Positions 31,897 through 42,755 of a DNA stretch of 64,000 bases are shown piece by piece. The notes beneath the pieces were generated by a model. The model ran no database searches. It was not told where the DNA came from and saw only the letters and a list, made by a program, of their open reading frames with translations. Location: NCBI RefSeq assembly GCF_000238995.1, contig NC_016638.1:496001-560000 (forward strand). The letters run 5' to 3'. Source of the stretch: Mycoplasma haemocanis str. Illinois (lineage in GTDB: Bacteria; Bacillota_I; Bacilli_A; Mycoplasmatales; Mycoplasmoidaceae). The translations under genes and the position numbers were made by a program. Each line of letters opens with the position of its first letter. The stretch's first letter is position 1.

Positions 31897-32510
31897 TGTC
31901 TAAACTATTCTTTTCCATTGCCGGTTTAGGTGGTGTTACGGGTCTTGGTGGGGGAGCATACTTATTGCATTTAAATTCCCGATCCGTAACAGAAAAAAAG
32001 ACAATCAAAGATAGATTACAAAAAGCAGGCTTTCAAATTTTGAATGACAGTGAAAGCCAACACTGGAAAACTTTAAAAGATGCATACAACGCAGCAAAGG
32101 GGGAGGAATCTAAGGTATTTGCAAAGAGCAACTCCGATATCGATGAGGGCAAATTAAGGGAGTTATGTAATTCAGTTTTGGAAAAGGGTGAAGAAGATGC
32201 ATCATATTCCAAAGCCAAAAGATGGTGTGTAGTCCCTACTACAGTATCAGATTACTTAGGTAAATTAGGACGAAGAGCCTTATCAACTGCTACTTCTGGG
32301 GAAGTTGATAAGACGCAATGAGAAGATTTGGCATCTAAATATGAAAATTCCCAAGATAAGATAGCCAGCCTCAGCTCTTTAGGATCCGATAAGAAGTGGG
32401 AATCCTTGAGGAAAGAGTGTGGAACTTTGGGAGCAAAAAAGAACTACGAAGATAATTTTGATTCCAACCTAGCATCTTCACAAACCTGATGTTCTGTTTC
32501 CGTTAGCTAA
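31896..32510 (+). CDS. F8 paralog, block position 5
   Basis: 204 residues. Leader MSKLFFSIAGLGGVTGLGGGAYLLHLN. SQHWKTLKDAYNAAKGEESKVF, LCNSVLEKGEEDASYSKAKRWCVVPTTVSDYLGKLGRRALSTA, module two ECGTLGAKKNYEDNFDSN...TWCSVSVS. Counterpart 61616-62233 shares the unusual GRxALSTAxSG stretch. One-base stop/start overlaps on both sides. Confidence 0.91.
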
Positions 32511-33166
32511 TGTCTAGCGCAGTGATGAAGGTGGCATTAGGATTGTCGGGAGCTTCTGTTGCCTCTGCTGGTGGAATTTATTTATCTGGAATTTTCACTT
32601 CTAGGAAGGAACAAAAATTTTCTATAAAGGACCTAGTAGCCAAAAATAAGTCTATAGTTCCAATAGCTTTGGGTGAAGATGAAAGATGGGAAAAGGTGTG
32701 AACCTCATACAAAACTAAAAATCAAGGAAAAACAGTGGACTCTTGAAATTTAGAAGGATGAGATCACACTAATACATCAACTAAATTACCTTCTCTATCT
32801 GCCAAATGTTCTGTTGAATCGAACAAAATGGTAGACGGACCTAACGATAAAAGATACCAAGACTTTGTTTCTTGATGCACTCGAAAAGCCGAGTTTAAAG
32901 ATAAATTAATAGACATGGGTTACGAAGCTCTTGAAGATTCTGATCCTAAATGACAAGAACGTTTCAACTCTTATAAGGAAAACAATAATCAGAATAAGAT
33001 TCCAGGATTAGAAATTCCAACCTCTGAGAGTTATGTTGCCAAAACTAACAAGTTACAAACGGAATGTAAATCTGCTCTTACTGCTGAAATAGATGAAGTT
33101 AAGTACAAAAATTCTTTTGATAGTATAAGAACTTGATGTGCCAAAAAGAAAGGAGAAGCTAATTAA
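32510..33166 (+). CDS. F9 paralog, block position 6
   Basis: 218 residues. Leader MSSAVMKVALGLSGASVASAGGIYLSGIF. Distinct from F8: SWNLEGWDHTNTSTKLPSL, KCSVESNKM, FVSWCTRKAEFKDKLIDMGYEAL, then ECKSALTAEIDE...TWCAKKKGEAN. Only one relative in the window, 62237-62881, at the equivalent place of block copy 2. Confidence 0.91.
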
Positions 33167-33798
33167 TGTCTAAGACTTTAATAACTGCTTTAGCAGGATT
33201 AGGTACTGCCAGTGCGATTGGAGGAGGTATTTATTTTGCCAATAGAAATACCTCTACTCCAACCATAAAAGAAACTCTTAAATCTAGATTAGTAAAGGAA
33301 AAATATACTCTTCTAAGTGTAGACAATTCCAGCCATAAAGACCATTGAAACAAGTCTTTAGAAAAGTACAAAGCTAGTCACAACAATCAAACTTCCTATA
33401 CCGAAGAAAATTTAAAGGATATGTGTAATGGTCTTTTGGGAAAGGAAGATATTAAAGAAGAAGATTACAAGATTGCCCGAAAATATTGCGTAGTTCCTAG
33501 AAAAATCTCTGAGAGATTAGAAGATCTTGGAATTGCAGCACTAAAAACAACGGGAACAGAAAATGGAGTAGATGAAAAATGGAAGAAATTAGCTGGAGAA
33601 TACAAAAAAACGGGCTCCGGAAACCAACAATTGAACGGACTAGACAACTCAACCGTTAAAGATACTGGAGAGGAATTGAAAAAGAAATGTGGAGAGGTCT
33701 TCAATAAGGAGCATTGAGAAGAGAACTATGATTCCCTATTGGATAATACAAAACGTTGATATACGGAAGTGGGATTTAAACAGATTTCTGCTGCGTAA
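33166..33798 (+). CDS. F8 paralog, block position 7, last Cys lost
   Basis: 210 residues. Leader MSKTLITALAGLGTASAIGGGIYFAN. HWNKSLEKYKASHNN, MCNGLLGKEDIKEEDYKIARKYCVVPRKISERLEDL, module two KCGEVFNKEHWEENYDSLLDNTKRWYTEVGFKQ. The codon after the final TGA Trp is TAT, so Tyr replaces the otherwise universal fourth Cys, leaving the third Cys unpaired. Counterpart 62881-63504 keeps WC. Confidence 0.91.
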
Positions 33799-34445
33799 TG
33801 TCTAAATTAGTAATTGCATCCATTTCTGGAATTGGAGGGGCCGCAGGTATTGGAGGTGGAATTTATCTTTTGAATAATAATTTCAAAAATTCATCCAACA
33901 AAGAAGAAGTGAAGACCATCCAATATAAATTGAGGCAGGAGAAATTTACAATACTAGATTTTGGGGCATCTGAATGAGGAGAAATTAAAACCAAGTATAA
34001 CTCCCTAAAAAGTGATGGATCTAAGGTGTTTAATGCTTCTAGTAGTGAGGTAGATGAAAGCACAATCAAAGACTTATGCAAGGAGCATTTGAATAAATCA
34101 GAATTCGATGATTCGCTGTATTCCAAAGTAAAAAGATGATGTGTTACTCCAGTTGAAATCTCCAACCAATTAAGTAATTGAGGATTTTCTCCTTTATCTA
34201 CGGACAGCGCTAACGATAATAATAAGTCAGAGTTAACCTCTTTAGCTGAAAAGTATGAAGCTTCCAATAATAAAATAAAAGGGGTAAATGCCTTGGAAAG
34301 TGACAAGTGGAGGAGTCTACAAAGTAAGTGTAAAGATATTATGGGCAAGAAGAATTACGATGATGATTTTGATTCCTTCTTTGAATCTTCTAAGACTTGA
34401 TGTACCACAGAAGGATTTAATAGCCTTTCTAAAGAAAATAAATAA
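33798..34445 (+). CDS. F8 paralog, block position 8
   Basis: 215 residues. Leader MSKLVIASISGIGGAAGIGGGIYLLN. LCKEHLNKSEFDDSLYSKVKRWCVTPVEISNQLSNW (Thr in place of the first Val of CVVP), module two KCKDIMGKKNYDDDFDSF...TWCTTEGFNSLSKENK. Counterpart 63509, which has the same NLNKSEFDDDLYSKVKRW stretch. One-base overlaps at both ends. Confidence 0.91.
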
Positions 34446-35053
34446 TGTCTAAGATTGCTGTTGCGTCAGTAGTCGGATTAGGTGCAGCTGGGGCAGGAGG
34501 TTTTGGAATATATCACCTTTACTCTCCAAAAGAAAAAAATGCTGTGAAATCCATTCGGGACAAATTGATATCGGAAGGATTTAGACTTTTAGATAAGTCA
34601 GAACAATCACATTGAACTAAATTAAAAGATGAGTACAATAAGGTTAGAACGGATGTAAATAAAGCATTTACAACCACTAATACAGACATAAAGGAAGATG
34701 ATCTTAAGGCTTTATGTGAAACATCCTTAAAAAAGGGGAAAGAGGATCTTGATTATCAGAAGGCCAAAAAGTGATGTGTAGTGCCCGTTTCTGTAACTCA
34801 ACATCTAACTAATTTAGGTTTTACAACACTTGCTACAGATGGCAATAATAGTAAATCCGCTTGAGAAGGACTAGTTAATGAATACGAAGATTCTAGGAAT
34901 GCAAGTCACAAGATATCTGGATTAGATACATTATCTGAAACCAAATGGGAAAAGATAAGAGATAAATGTAAGGAAATTATGTCCAAGCAAAGTTACGACG
35001 ATAGTTTTGATGCTAATTTGGAATCTTCTAAGAGGTGGTGCGTAGCTAAATAA
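34445..35053 (+). CDS. F8 paralog
   Basis: 202 residues. Leader MSKIAVASVVGLGAAGAGGFGIYHLYS. SHWTKLKDEYNKVRTDVNKAF, LCETSLKKGKEDLDYQKAKKWCVVPVSVTQHLTNL, module two KCKEIMSKQSYDDSFDAN...RWCVAK. Its counterpart in block copy 2, if any, would lie beyond the right edge. One-base overlap with both neighbours. Confidence 0.91.
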
Positions 35054-35664
35054 TGTCTAAAGCAATTGTAGCTTCTCTTGCGGGGATAGGGAGTGTTGGC
35101 GGAGGACTGGGAGCCTATAAACTATATTCCTCTTTCAGTAAAGAAAAAGTAATTCCTAATCAGACTATATTCGACAAATTAAAAGGGGAAAAGTTCTCCC
35201 CACTAGGAACTGGTGCGGATGATGAGCAACATTGAACGAAGATAAAAGGAGAGTATGAGAAAGCAAAGAACGATTTAAGTAAGGTTTTCTCTTCCAACGT
35301 AGACGAATTAAAAGATAAATGTAAAGAGGCTTTGGCAAAGCCAGAATCGGATTCCGATTATCAAAAAGCCAAGAGATGATGTGTTACTCCTGTGACTATT
35401 AAGGATTATTTAACTCAGTTCAATGTAAAAGCTCTAGATATTACGGGAAATACTAACGAATCTGAGTGAACTTCAAAAGTTGGAGAGTATGAGAAATCAG
35501 AAAATGAAAGTGCAAGAATATCCGATTTAAAGACATTAACTGAGTCCAAGAAATGAGAGCAATTAAGAAATAAGTGTGGAACTATAGTTGGCAAACATAG
35601 CTATGAAGAATCTTTTTCTGAATTACTAGATCAGTCTAAACCGTGGTGCTTTGTGGCTTCTTAA
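35053..35664 (+). CDS. F8 paralog, last of plus-strand run
   Basis: 203 residues. Leader MSKAIVASLAGIGSVGGGLGAYKLYSS. HWTKIKGEYEKAKNDLSKVF, KCKEALAKPESDSDYQKAKRWCVTPVTIKDYL, module two KCGTIVGKHSYEESFSEL...PWCFVAS. The last 29 bases overlap the 3-prime end of the convergent gene at 35636-36256, so the two transcripts are complementary at their ends. Confidence 0.9.
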
Positions 35665-36256
35665 CGCACCATTTAGCCACTTTTTCATAACTCTTTCCAC
35701 CCTCAAAAAACTCATACATCTTCTTACTTAAATAAGTCTCACATCACTCCTTCAAAGCCGGACCTCCCTTAGCTTTCTCAGTAATATTCTTAGATACAAA
35801 AGTACTATCCACTATCCCTTGTTCTCCCTTCCCTGTATTGTAAGAATCTCATGCATCCTCTCATTTAGTTCCACTATCTTCATCTAAAAGTCCCATAGAT
35901 CCTGCTTTCAATTCCTCCCTCGCAGATCTAGTATTCACCACACACCACTTAGAAACTAATTCCATCTTAGATTCATCATTACCAGACAAACTCTCCTCAC
36001 ACCATTTAGGCAGTTCATCCTTACTTATTCCCAATATAGGAGGAGTTTTTTCAGCCCCATAGAACTCCTTTCAAGAATTCCAAATCTTATCCCTCTCGGA
36101 AACAAGAATCTTCTTATGGAGAGCATTCTTCAACTTCTCCCGAATCTTAGAAAGTAAGGACTCCTTATTCTTAAAAAAATACCTATACCCAACTACTCCA
36201 CCCGTTGCTATAGCTCCCACAGCAGAAACTACTGCTAACGCTGACTTAGAAACCAA
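35636..36256 (-). CDS. F7a paralog, inverted cassette gene 3
   Basis: 206 residues from TTG at 36256; no ATG or GTG is available before an in-frame TAA upstream. Leader VSKSALAVVSAVGAIATGGVVGYRYFF. KWCEESLSGNDESKMELVSKWCVVNTRSAREEL, KGGPALKEWCETYLSKKMYEFF, KWCVKKPQSTTV. The last ten codons run into the 3-prime end of 35053-35664 on the other strand. Five bases separate it from its upstream F7a twin. Confidence 0.88.
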
Positions 36257-36261
36257 TGATA

Positions 36262-36879
36262 CTATTGCTTAGTGCATCAAGCCATATACTTCTCATGAGT
36301 ACTATCCTCACCCCCATATTCATACATAAGCTTACTTTCTTGAGAAGTACATCACTCTTTCAAAGCCTTTCCTCCCGTACTTTTATCCGTCCCTTCTGCT
36401 CCTGTAAATTTAGATTCAGTAATTTTCAATTGTTTAGCTTCCTTATTATCTTTGTAATGATCTCAAGCCGTTTGTCATTCCCCCTCTTGTGATGTAGTAA
36501 CTTCTGAAAGAAGAGTCTTTCCCGCACCCTTTGCAAAATCTTTGATGCTTCTGGTATCAACTAAACATCACTTATTAGCAAAGTCAATTTCCTTTTTCAA
36601 CTTAGAAGAAACTTTAGACTTTAAAGTATCTTCACATCATGTAGGAAGAGTGTTCTCCGTAACCCCCTCTAACTTTTCTCCCTTGAAATTCTTATATAAA
36701 TTCTTGAACTTAATTCAATACTCACTATCTCTGCTCTCTACTAACCGTAAATAGTCTTTTCCGGATATAGAAGACTTAATCCTATTGGCAACACTCTCCT
36801 CCGTTGGTCATGAAAGATAAACAGAAACGCCTGTAACTCCTGCTGCTACAGGAACCCCTACAGCAAAATACTTAACCAT
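36262..36879 (-). CDS. F7a paralog, inverted cassette gene 2
   Basis: 205 residues. Leader MVKYFAVGVPVAAGVTGVSVYLSW. TWCEDTLKSKVSSKLKKEIDF...KWCLVDTRSIKDF, STGGKALKEWCTSQESKLMYE, AWCTKQ at the end. Its ATG shares a base with the stop of the F4 gene upstream. GGKALK replaces GGPALK of its two relatives. Confidence 0.9.
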
Positions 36880-37493
36880 TACTTAGTACATAAAGATTCC
36901 GCCCTCTTGTAACCTACATCCTCTGCATTCAAAAATGGAATTTCCGTTTGTGGAGCACATCAATTCATAATCTTTTCTCAAGTTACTTCACTTTTACCAA
37001 TAGTTCCTGAGGAAGCATCAGACTTAGGAATTTGAAGATTTCCAGTATTATCATTGGGATAGTTGGTAGCCTTATCCTTCCAATCAGCCTGCTCTTTGGA
37101 ATCTATCCAAGTCTTATTAGATACCTTATCATTAAATTGAGTTCTTAAAGTATTCCTAGAGCACCATTCAACATAGCTTTCAAACTTACCTTCCTCAGTT
37201 GACTTGGAATTACTCTTGCAATAATCTTTAATCTTGTCTTTATCTATATCGGACAGACCCAAAGCCCCAACTGAGTCTTTATAAGTTTCCTTATATTCCT
37301 TAGCTAACTGTCCCCAAACGGAATCATGCTTATCCCCAACACTATCTAGAAGAACTCTTCCAGAAACTCCCCTCTTAAATCTCTCTTTCAAGCTTGCTTT
37401 TATCTCTTGATTACTAGACAACTTCCAATAGGATACTCCGGCAACGCCGACCACTCCAACAGAAGAACCTAAAACAAGAATGTATTTGCTCAT
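36879..37493 (-). CDS. F4 paralog, inverted cassette gene 1
   Basis: 204 residues. Leader MSKYILVLGSSVGVVGVAGVSYW. RVLLDSVGDKHDSVWGQLAKEY, DYCKSNSKST...EWCSRNTLRTQF, NWCAPQTEIPFLNAEDVGYKRAESLC, where the last Cys follows Leu rather than Trp. Head of the inverted run; 73 bases to the divergent F11 gene at 37567 (37494-37566 should hold both promoters). Confidence 0.9.
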
Positions 37494-37566
37494 ACGAAAA
37501 ATAGATCTTTAATATATTTTGTATCCTCATATATAGAAAATCTTTAGAATCTTCAACTTCTGACAA

Positions 37567-38265
37567 ATGGACTTAAAGGTTGTAGGACTAGTGGGCTCTG
37601 TGGGAGCGGCTGGAATAGGTGGAGGGGTGTATTGATCACTTAAAGACTCTTTAAAGCCTATCTCGTCCCTTCTTTCGACAGAAAAAGGTCTGTTGCCTAT
37701 TACTCAAAATTCCGACGAGAAATGAAAAGATGCATGAAAGAGTTATAGGGATTCTCAAAAAGAGGAGGGAAGCCAAAACTACAAATCTCAAGATAAATGA
37801 AATATCAAAGATTGATCAACAAAGAAGGGCCAAGATGATGCTCCCGAAGAATTTAAAGCCGCCTGCCAACAGAAATTCAAATTAGAGGTTTCTGGAAAAG
37901 ATAGTCAGGAATATAAAGATGTAGAAGCATGATGTACCAGACCTAAAAAAATTAGTGAACTACTAACCTCCGAAGGACAACGAGTCCTATTAAATAACAG
38001 CGGTGACGAGAAGGAATGGAAAGAGTCTTGAACGGAATATCGGAAAGCACATCAAAAACAACCAACGGGAAGTTCCGTAACCTATGAAACAAACGATGAA
38101 TTGGGGGTATCTAATTGATCAACTTCCAGTAAGAATGATTCAGTTCCAAACGAATATAAGACTGCATGTCAAACAAAGTCTAATGAATACGTGAACATTA
38201 AACAAGTAACGGAAGATAGTACTTTTAAAAAAGTAGAGAAGTGATGTACCAAGCCTAAGTCTTAA
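37567..38265 (+). CDS. F11 paralog
   Basis: 232 residues. Leader MDLKVVGLVGSVGAAGIGGGVYW. Module one: WKDAWKSYRDSQK, KWNIKDWSTKKG, ACQQKFKLEVSG...AWCTRPKKISELL. Module two: EWKESWTEYRKAH, LGVSNWSTSS, ACQTKSNEY...KWCTKPKS. The two modules repeat the W-W-Y and W-W spacing. Ten or more TGA Trp codons, the densest use I noticed. Closest to 40027-40698. Confidence 0.91.
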
Positions 38266-38267
38266 AA

Positions 38268-38897
38268 ATGAATCCGGCAATTAAAATAGTTCTTTCCATC
38301 GGAACTATAGGGGGAGTTGCTACTGCTGGAGGATATTCTTATCATCTTTCCCAGCTATCCACTATTTCAAGTCTTATTGAAGCTGATGAAGAAGTAACTC
38401 AGTTAACTAGTAAGTCATCCGAAGAGGATTGAAAGGATGCTTGGAAGAGTTACAAGGAGACAAATAACATTTGAAAATTATCAGATTACAGTTCCGAGAA
38501 CTCTCCACAATCCTTTAAGGACGAATGTGAAAAGAGAGGTAAACAGAAAGTAAAAGGGAGCAACAATGCTGAGTTTCAAAACTTCAAGAAGTTATGTTCT
38601 CGAAATTTTACAGTTTCAGAGTGATTAAAGAAATCAGGACTTTCCTTATTAGAACAAGGTTCTGAATCTACCAAATGAGATGCTGCGTGAACCAAATACA
38701 AAGCAGAGCCTAAAAATAAAAAAGATGACTCTAACCCTGCAGATACTGATGTTTGGGGAATAAGCGATTGATCCTCTAAGAAGTCTGAGAATACTGCCAG
38801 CGATGGCTTTAAAACAAAGTGTGCAGCACAATCAAAAGTGAAAATCAAAAATAAAGAAGAAGAGTTATACAAACAAGTATCCAGTTGATGCGTGTAA
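38268..38897 (+). CDS. F11 paralog, variant
   Basis: 209 residues. Leader MNPAIKIVLSIGTIGGVATAGGYSY. DWKDAWKSYKETNNIWKLSDYSS, ECEKRGKQKVKGSNN...KLCSRNFTVSEWL (the first module ends LC rather than WC), module two WDAAWTKYKAEP, VWGISDWSSKK, KCAAQSKVKIKNKEEE...SWCV. TAA overlaps the next ATG by one base. Confidence 0.9.
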
Positions 38898-39523
38898 TGG
38901 AAGCTTCTAAGGTTGTTTTAGGAATGTTAGGAGCCACTGGGGTAACTGGTGGAGGGACATTTGTCGCTTACAAAATGGGAGTATTTTCTGAAACAGAAAA
39001 ACCAATGAATGTAGAACAGAGATTGAAGAAAGAAGAGTACGAACTTATTAATTCTGATGAAAAACGAAAAGAGATATTTAAAGCCCTAAAGAGTAAATCT
39101 GAATTTCTAAATGAATTGAATAAATATAGAGAAGGTAACGATAATCTATCCAACGACAATGATGGAACTAAAGGAGGTCCAGCTTTAAAGAAGATGTGTG
39201 ACGCTCTTCTAAGAAGCGAGGAAGAAAAGGACTTTAAAAAAGCCTCCGAGTGGTGTGTCCTAAGACTTCAAGATAGAGTACTAAGTAACAAATCTTGGAT
39301 ACCGTTGTCTGGAGAACATACCACTGATTGAAAAGCATCCTTTAAATCGAATCAAAGTGCAATGGCTTCTTATGGTGTTGAAGGAATTGAAACCAGCACT
39401 CAAGAAGATGCTGGTCATCCAAAAGTAAAAGAATGGTGTTCTAAGAATACTTTTCTTCCTATTAATAAATCTAACAAAACTATACTGGAAAAAGCATCCA
39501 GTTGATGTACTAAAGGATCTTAA
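38897..39523 (+). CDS. F7c paralog
   Basis: 208 residues from ATG 38897; an ATG at 38885 would lie inside the previous gene and precede the leader by four residues. Leader MEASKVVLGMLGATGVTGGGTFVAY. EFLNELNKYREG, TKGGPALKKMCDALLRSEEEKDFKKASEWCVLRLQDRV, then EWCSKNTFLPINKSNK...SWCTKGS. GGPALK sits in module one here, unlike F7a. Related to 6236-6871. Confidence 0.9.
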
Positions 39524-39537
39524 ACGAGCCTAATTAC

Positions 39538-39954
39538 TTACTTTGCTTCCTTCGTGCACCACTTTAAAACCTTCTTATAAAGAACATCGTCCACAGAAGA
39601 AAACTCCGTAGATAAATTCTTTCGACATCACTTTCTCATCTTTCCCATATCCACATTACTAGATTTCGCAATAGTGGTTGAAGGATTGGCATTATCTAAA
39701 TCCGAAATTAATTCTTTTTGAGTAGCACTACCGTAAGCCGACTGTCTCTTCTTTCATTCCGCTTCATCCTTATTAGTTCCTTCTGCTTCAGTACTTAAAA
39801 CTGTCTTTCCTAGAGAAGTTAAAAACTCAGATATCAACTGTTTTTTTAACGCTTTGGGCTTAACTTCTCTAGTCACATAAATATACCCTCCAACTCCAGC
39901 CCCACTAGCTACTGTAGCTCCCGCTACAAAATAAGATAATGTAAGTTTGTTCAT
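39538..39954 (-). CDS. F3 one-module paralog, inverted
   Basis: 138 residues, joining the ORF at 39754 with its continuation through a TGA Trp. Leader MNKLTLSYFVAGATVASGAGVGGYIY. GKTVLSTEAEG, EWKKRQSAYGSATQKELIS, MRKWCRKNLSTEFSSVDDVLYKKVLKWCTKEAK. Follows the plan of 18700 and 51410 (GKTIL, ELITKI, SSEDDxEYKKF) and shows that one-module F3 genes also occur alone. Ends 14 bases from the convergent F7c gene; 72 bases to the divergent gene at 40027. Confidence 0.89.
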
Positions 39955-40026
39955 AGTTTGACATTCCTTTTAATCATTAAGATAAATTTGAACTCATAAA
40001 TCTTTAAAATATCCCTTTCCTAAAGT

Positions 40027-40698
40027 ATGAATCCAAAGCTTTTGGGCCTAACTGGTGCACTTGGAACTGTTGCCGCTGGAGGAAGTATATATTTAACCGT
40101 ACAAGCATCTAAACATCCAATCTCCCATCTTCTTGTATCGGAAAAGGGAATACTTTTAATTAAGGATCGTAATGATTCCAAGTGAAATGAAGCTTGGAAG
40201 CGATATAAGGATGCTCATAACAATAAGTGAGGAATTAAAGATTGAAATACCAAGAAATCTCTGCAAGAGGCTCCCAATGAATTCAAAGAAGAATGCGAAA
40301 AGAGGGCTGCCAGGAAGATATCAGGAACGGAACAACAGGAATATCAAGATGTAAAGAATTGATGTACTAGACCTAAAAAAGTTAGTGAACTCTTAAATTC
40401 AGAAGGGAAGAAAGTCCTATTACGTCAGAATGGAGATGATCAAGAATGAAATGACTCATGAACTAAATATAAAGAACATCACGAGAATAAACCTGTAACA
40501 GGCGGTAAAGCCACCTACAAGAGCGATAATGACTTAGGAGTAAGTGATTTATCAAGAAAGGCAGGTCAAAGTGGAGTTCCTACAGAATACAAAACGGCAT
40601 GTCAAACCAAATCTGAGCTTCACATAGATGAATCAAAGATAATGGAAGATCCTAATTTTCAAAAAGTGAAAAAATGGTGTACAAGGGACAGAACTTAA
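40027..40698 (+). CDS. F11 paralog
   Basis: 223 residues. Leader MNPKLLGLTGALGTVAAGGSIYL. WNEAWKRYKDAHNNKWGIKDWNTKKS, ECEKRAARKISGTEQ...NWCTRPKKVSELL, WNDSWTKYKEHHENK, LGVSDLSRKAG, ACQTKSELHI...KWCTRDRT. In the last module the conserved Trp of VSNW is Leu because TGA has become TTA. Nearest relative 37567-38265. Confidence 0.91.
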
Positions 40699-40725
40699 AC
40701 TTAGCTACTTAATTTCTTACTAATC

Positions 40726-41379
40726 ATGAACAAATTACTTTTACCTTTAGCTGGGCTTGGGGGCGTAGGAACTGTCGGACTGGGTAGCTATATATTCCTT
40801 AAAAGGAAGGAGGAGAACAATATCACCAAACAAGCATCCACCTTTAGAGATAAATATTCTCAAGCTATTTTGACTAACGAAAGCAGCTTATGAGCATCTA
40901 AATTTACTCTCCTTAAAGACGGTGAACAACCAACCCATCCACAGCTGAAAGAAGCTAAAACTAAATTTACTACTAAAGCAGACGATGAAGAAGCTAAGTC
41001 TATGCACAAAGAGGGATGTAAAGATATATACGATTCCCAATTAGAAGAATCCACTTACTTCCAAGATTTCAAAAAGTATTGTGCCAAAACTATAGAAAAC
41101 GGAATTACTGAGTCCTGAATTACAGCGAATAAGAGTGAGTCTTCAAAGTGAGATCCTAAATTAAACAAACTTAAAGATCATAACGAGACAAATCAAGGGG
41201 AGTTGGACGATGCCCTTAAGACCTTAAAAGGAAAATTAACTCCTAATTCTCAATCTACTTGAGATGAAAATAAAAGAGAAGAGTTAAAACAATGATGTGA
41301 TGGTTTGAGGGGAGAAATTTTTACGGGGGATACGGAAACTAAATTTACGCATGCGAAACTTTACTGCGCAGGAACTTAG
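40726..41379 (+). CDS. F1 paralog
   Basis: 217 residues. Leader MNKLLLPLAGLGGVGTVGLGSYIF. TFRDKYSQAILTNESSLW, PTHPQLKEAKTKF, EGCKDIYDSQLEESTYFQDF (Asp for Glu before IYDS), KYCAKTIENGI, SWI, QWCDGLRGEIFTGD, KLYCAGT. Last gene before the F12 array; the 99 bases to 41479 mark a change of gene type. Confidence 0.91.
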
Positions 41380-41478
41380 TAATTCAAGAATATCAATCGT
41401 TTAATTTCTTCTTAAAGATAAAAAAATACACGTTACTTTATATTCAGATCTTTATTAAAGGAAAGTAATATCTTTCTT

Positions 41479-42015
41479 ATGTCTTTACTTGTCTCAGGAA
41501 TAGCAAAGTTTATTTTGGGAGGTGCAGTTGTATCTCTTGGAGCTGCAGGAGTATTAAATGGATTGTCATTTGGCGAAATAAGAGAAGAATCATTAAAAAC
41601 GGTTTCTTCAAAGAGCATCAAAGAGCAAAATCTTAACTTAGATAAAGGTGGTTCTGACGTTGAACAGTTAACCGAAAATACGCAGTCTCGATCAGAGGAA
41701 CCGAAAACTACAATTTCTGAATCCCAGGAAACTGTTACTTCTCCAGTTACGACAGAATCTGCTCCAACAGAATGTAGATTACACAAGCTAATAAAAGAAG
41801 ATACAGGCCAATTTGAAGAAACAACAAAAAATTGGTTGGAAAGCGAGATCCAGAGGACCAAGAGAGGTAGCTTTGAAACGATAAAGACAGCATGTGAAAG
41901 TAATGGAAATAAAGATATCTTTGCTTCCAACAGAGATGGTTGACGGTATGTTGCGAGAGATCAGACTAGATTAGATAGTAAATTTAAGAATTATCTATCA
42001 AGTAAGAAAAAATAG
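41479..42015 (+). CDS. F12A protein 1
   Basis: 178 residues. Leader SLLVSGIAKFILGGAVVSLGAAGVL, then GLSFGEIREESLKT. A linker of about 50 residues rich in Ser, Thr and Glu with no Cys. C-terminal domain ECRLHKLIKEDTG, TACESNGNKDIFASN, then a TGA Trp and RYVARDQTRLDSKFKNYL. The gene is monocistronic-looking, with about 100 bases on both sides. Function unknown; an exposed domain carried on a flexible stalk is inferred. Confidence 0.9.
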
Positions 42016-42119
42016 GTTTTTGCCGTCGATATTTTGAGTTCGAAAAATATATGGCTTTAAACTTGAGCGGTTGCCTGTATTCAAGGTGGTTACTTTGAAT
42101 TCTTTAGGTCTTCTAAGTT

Positions 42120-42683
42120 ATGATTTTTTCATCAGGATCCTTTTGAGGAGGTGTTTTTCTAGTTGGAGCGAGTGTAGGAATAGGTAGTTTTTTACTACCG
42201 GAACAAATATTTGAAAGCCTTGAATTAACTTCGGCAAAAACACGTTCGGAAGAAGCATCTTCCAATTCAGAAATAAGTAAAGAGCCACAACCTACCTCCA
42301 CTCCTGGTACAGAAAAGAACACACAAGATACAAACTCTGGGAAAGGTTCTCAATCTGTTCCTACAGCTTCACAACAAACAACTTCCGAAAAGACTGGATG
42401 CGTAATTCATAAGTTAATGAGTTCCACTAGTAAACCTTGAAAATTTGAAAAGGTTGGAAATGGAGATAAATTCTTAAAAGAAAAAGAAAAGACAGATGCT
42501 TATAAAAGAATTAAAGCAGCTTGTGACGGAGCTAAAGGAAACGATATTCTCATAAGAAATAAAAAACAATCTCTATGATCATGATGGCTGGAATGGGATT
42601 ACGATGTCAAAGATCAAAGTGAAGTTGAATTTAAAACATATCTTTCCGGGCTTTCTGCGTCAAATAATAGAACTTCAACTTAA
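42120..42683 (+). CDS. F12B protein 1
   Basis: 187 residues. Leader MIFSSGSFWGGVFLVGASVGIG with a TGA Trp at residue 9, then LLPEQIFESLELTSAKT, highly conserved among B genes. Ser/Thr/Gln/Pro linker. C-terminal domain TGCVIHKLMSSTSKPWKFEK, KAACDGAKGNDILI, a Trp cluster SLWSWWLEWDYD and DQSEVEFKTYL. Differs from A by the longer Trp cluster. Confidence 0.9.
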
Positions 42684-42755
42684 TTCCACCATCCTTTAAA
42701 AAGATGAAAGTAATTCTATGTTTGGAATTTATTAGGAGAAGATAACATCACTATT

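Larger units (their letters stand above)
29319..34445 (+). repeat. eight-gene block, copy 1
   Basis: Seven F8 genes and one F9 gene in the order 29319, 30028, 30641, 31276, 31896, 32510, 33166, 33798. Each has its best structural match at the same place in 59094-64000 (59094, 59745, 60355, 61002, 61616, 62237, 62881, 63509), judged from leaders and C-terminal tails. Copy 1 continues with 34445 and 35053, for which the window ends before copy 2 can be compared. Confidence 0.88.

Noticed and set aside
33863..34348. 161-codon minus-strand ORF
   Set aside because: Antisense of the F8 gene 33798-34445, which is supported by many paralogs and stop/start overlaps on both sides.
41433..41930. 165-codon minus-strand ORF opposite the F12A gene
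   Set aside because: Antisense shadow of 41479-42015; the plus frame has leader, linker and domain shared with other A genes, the minus frame has no family features.
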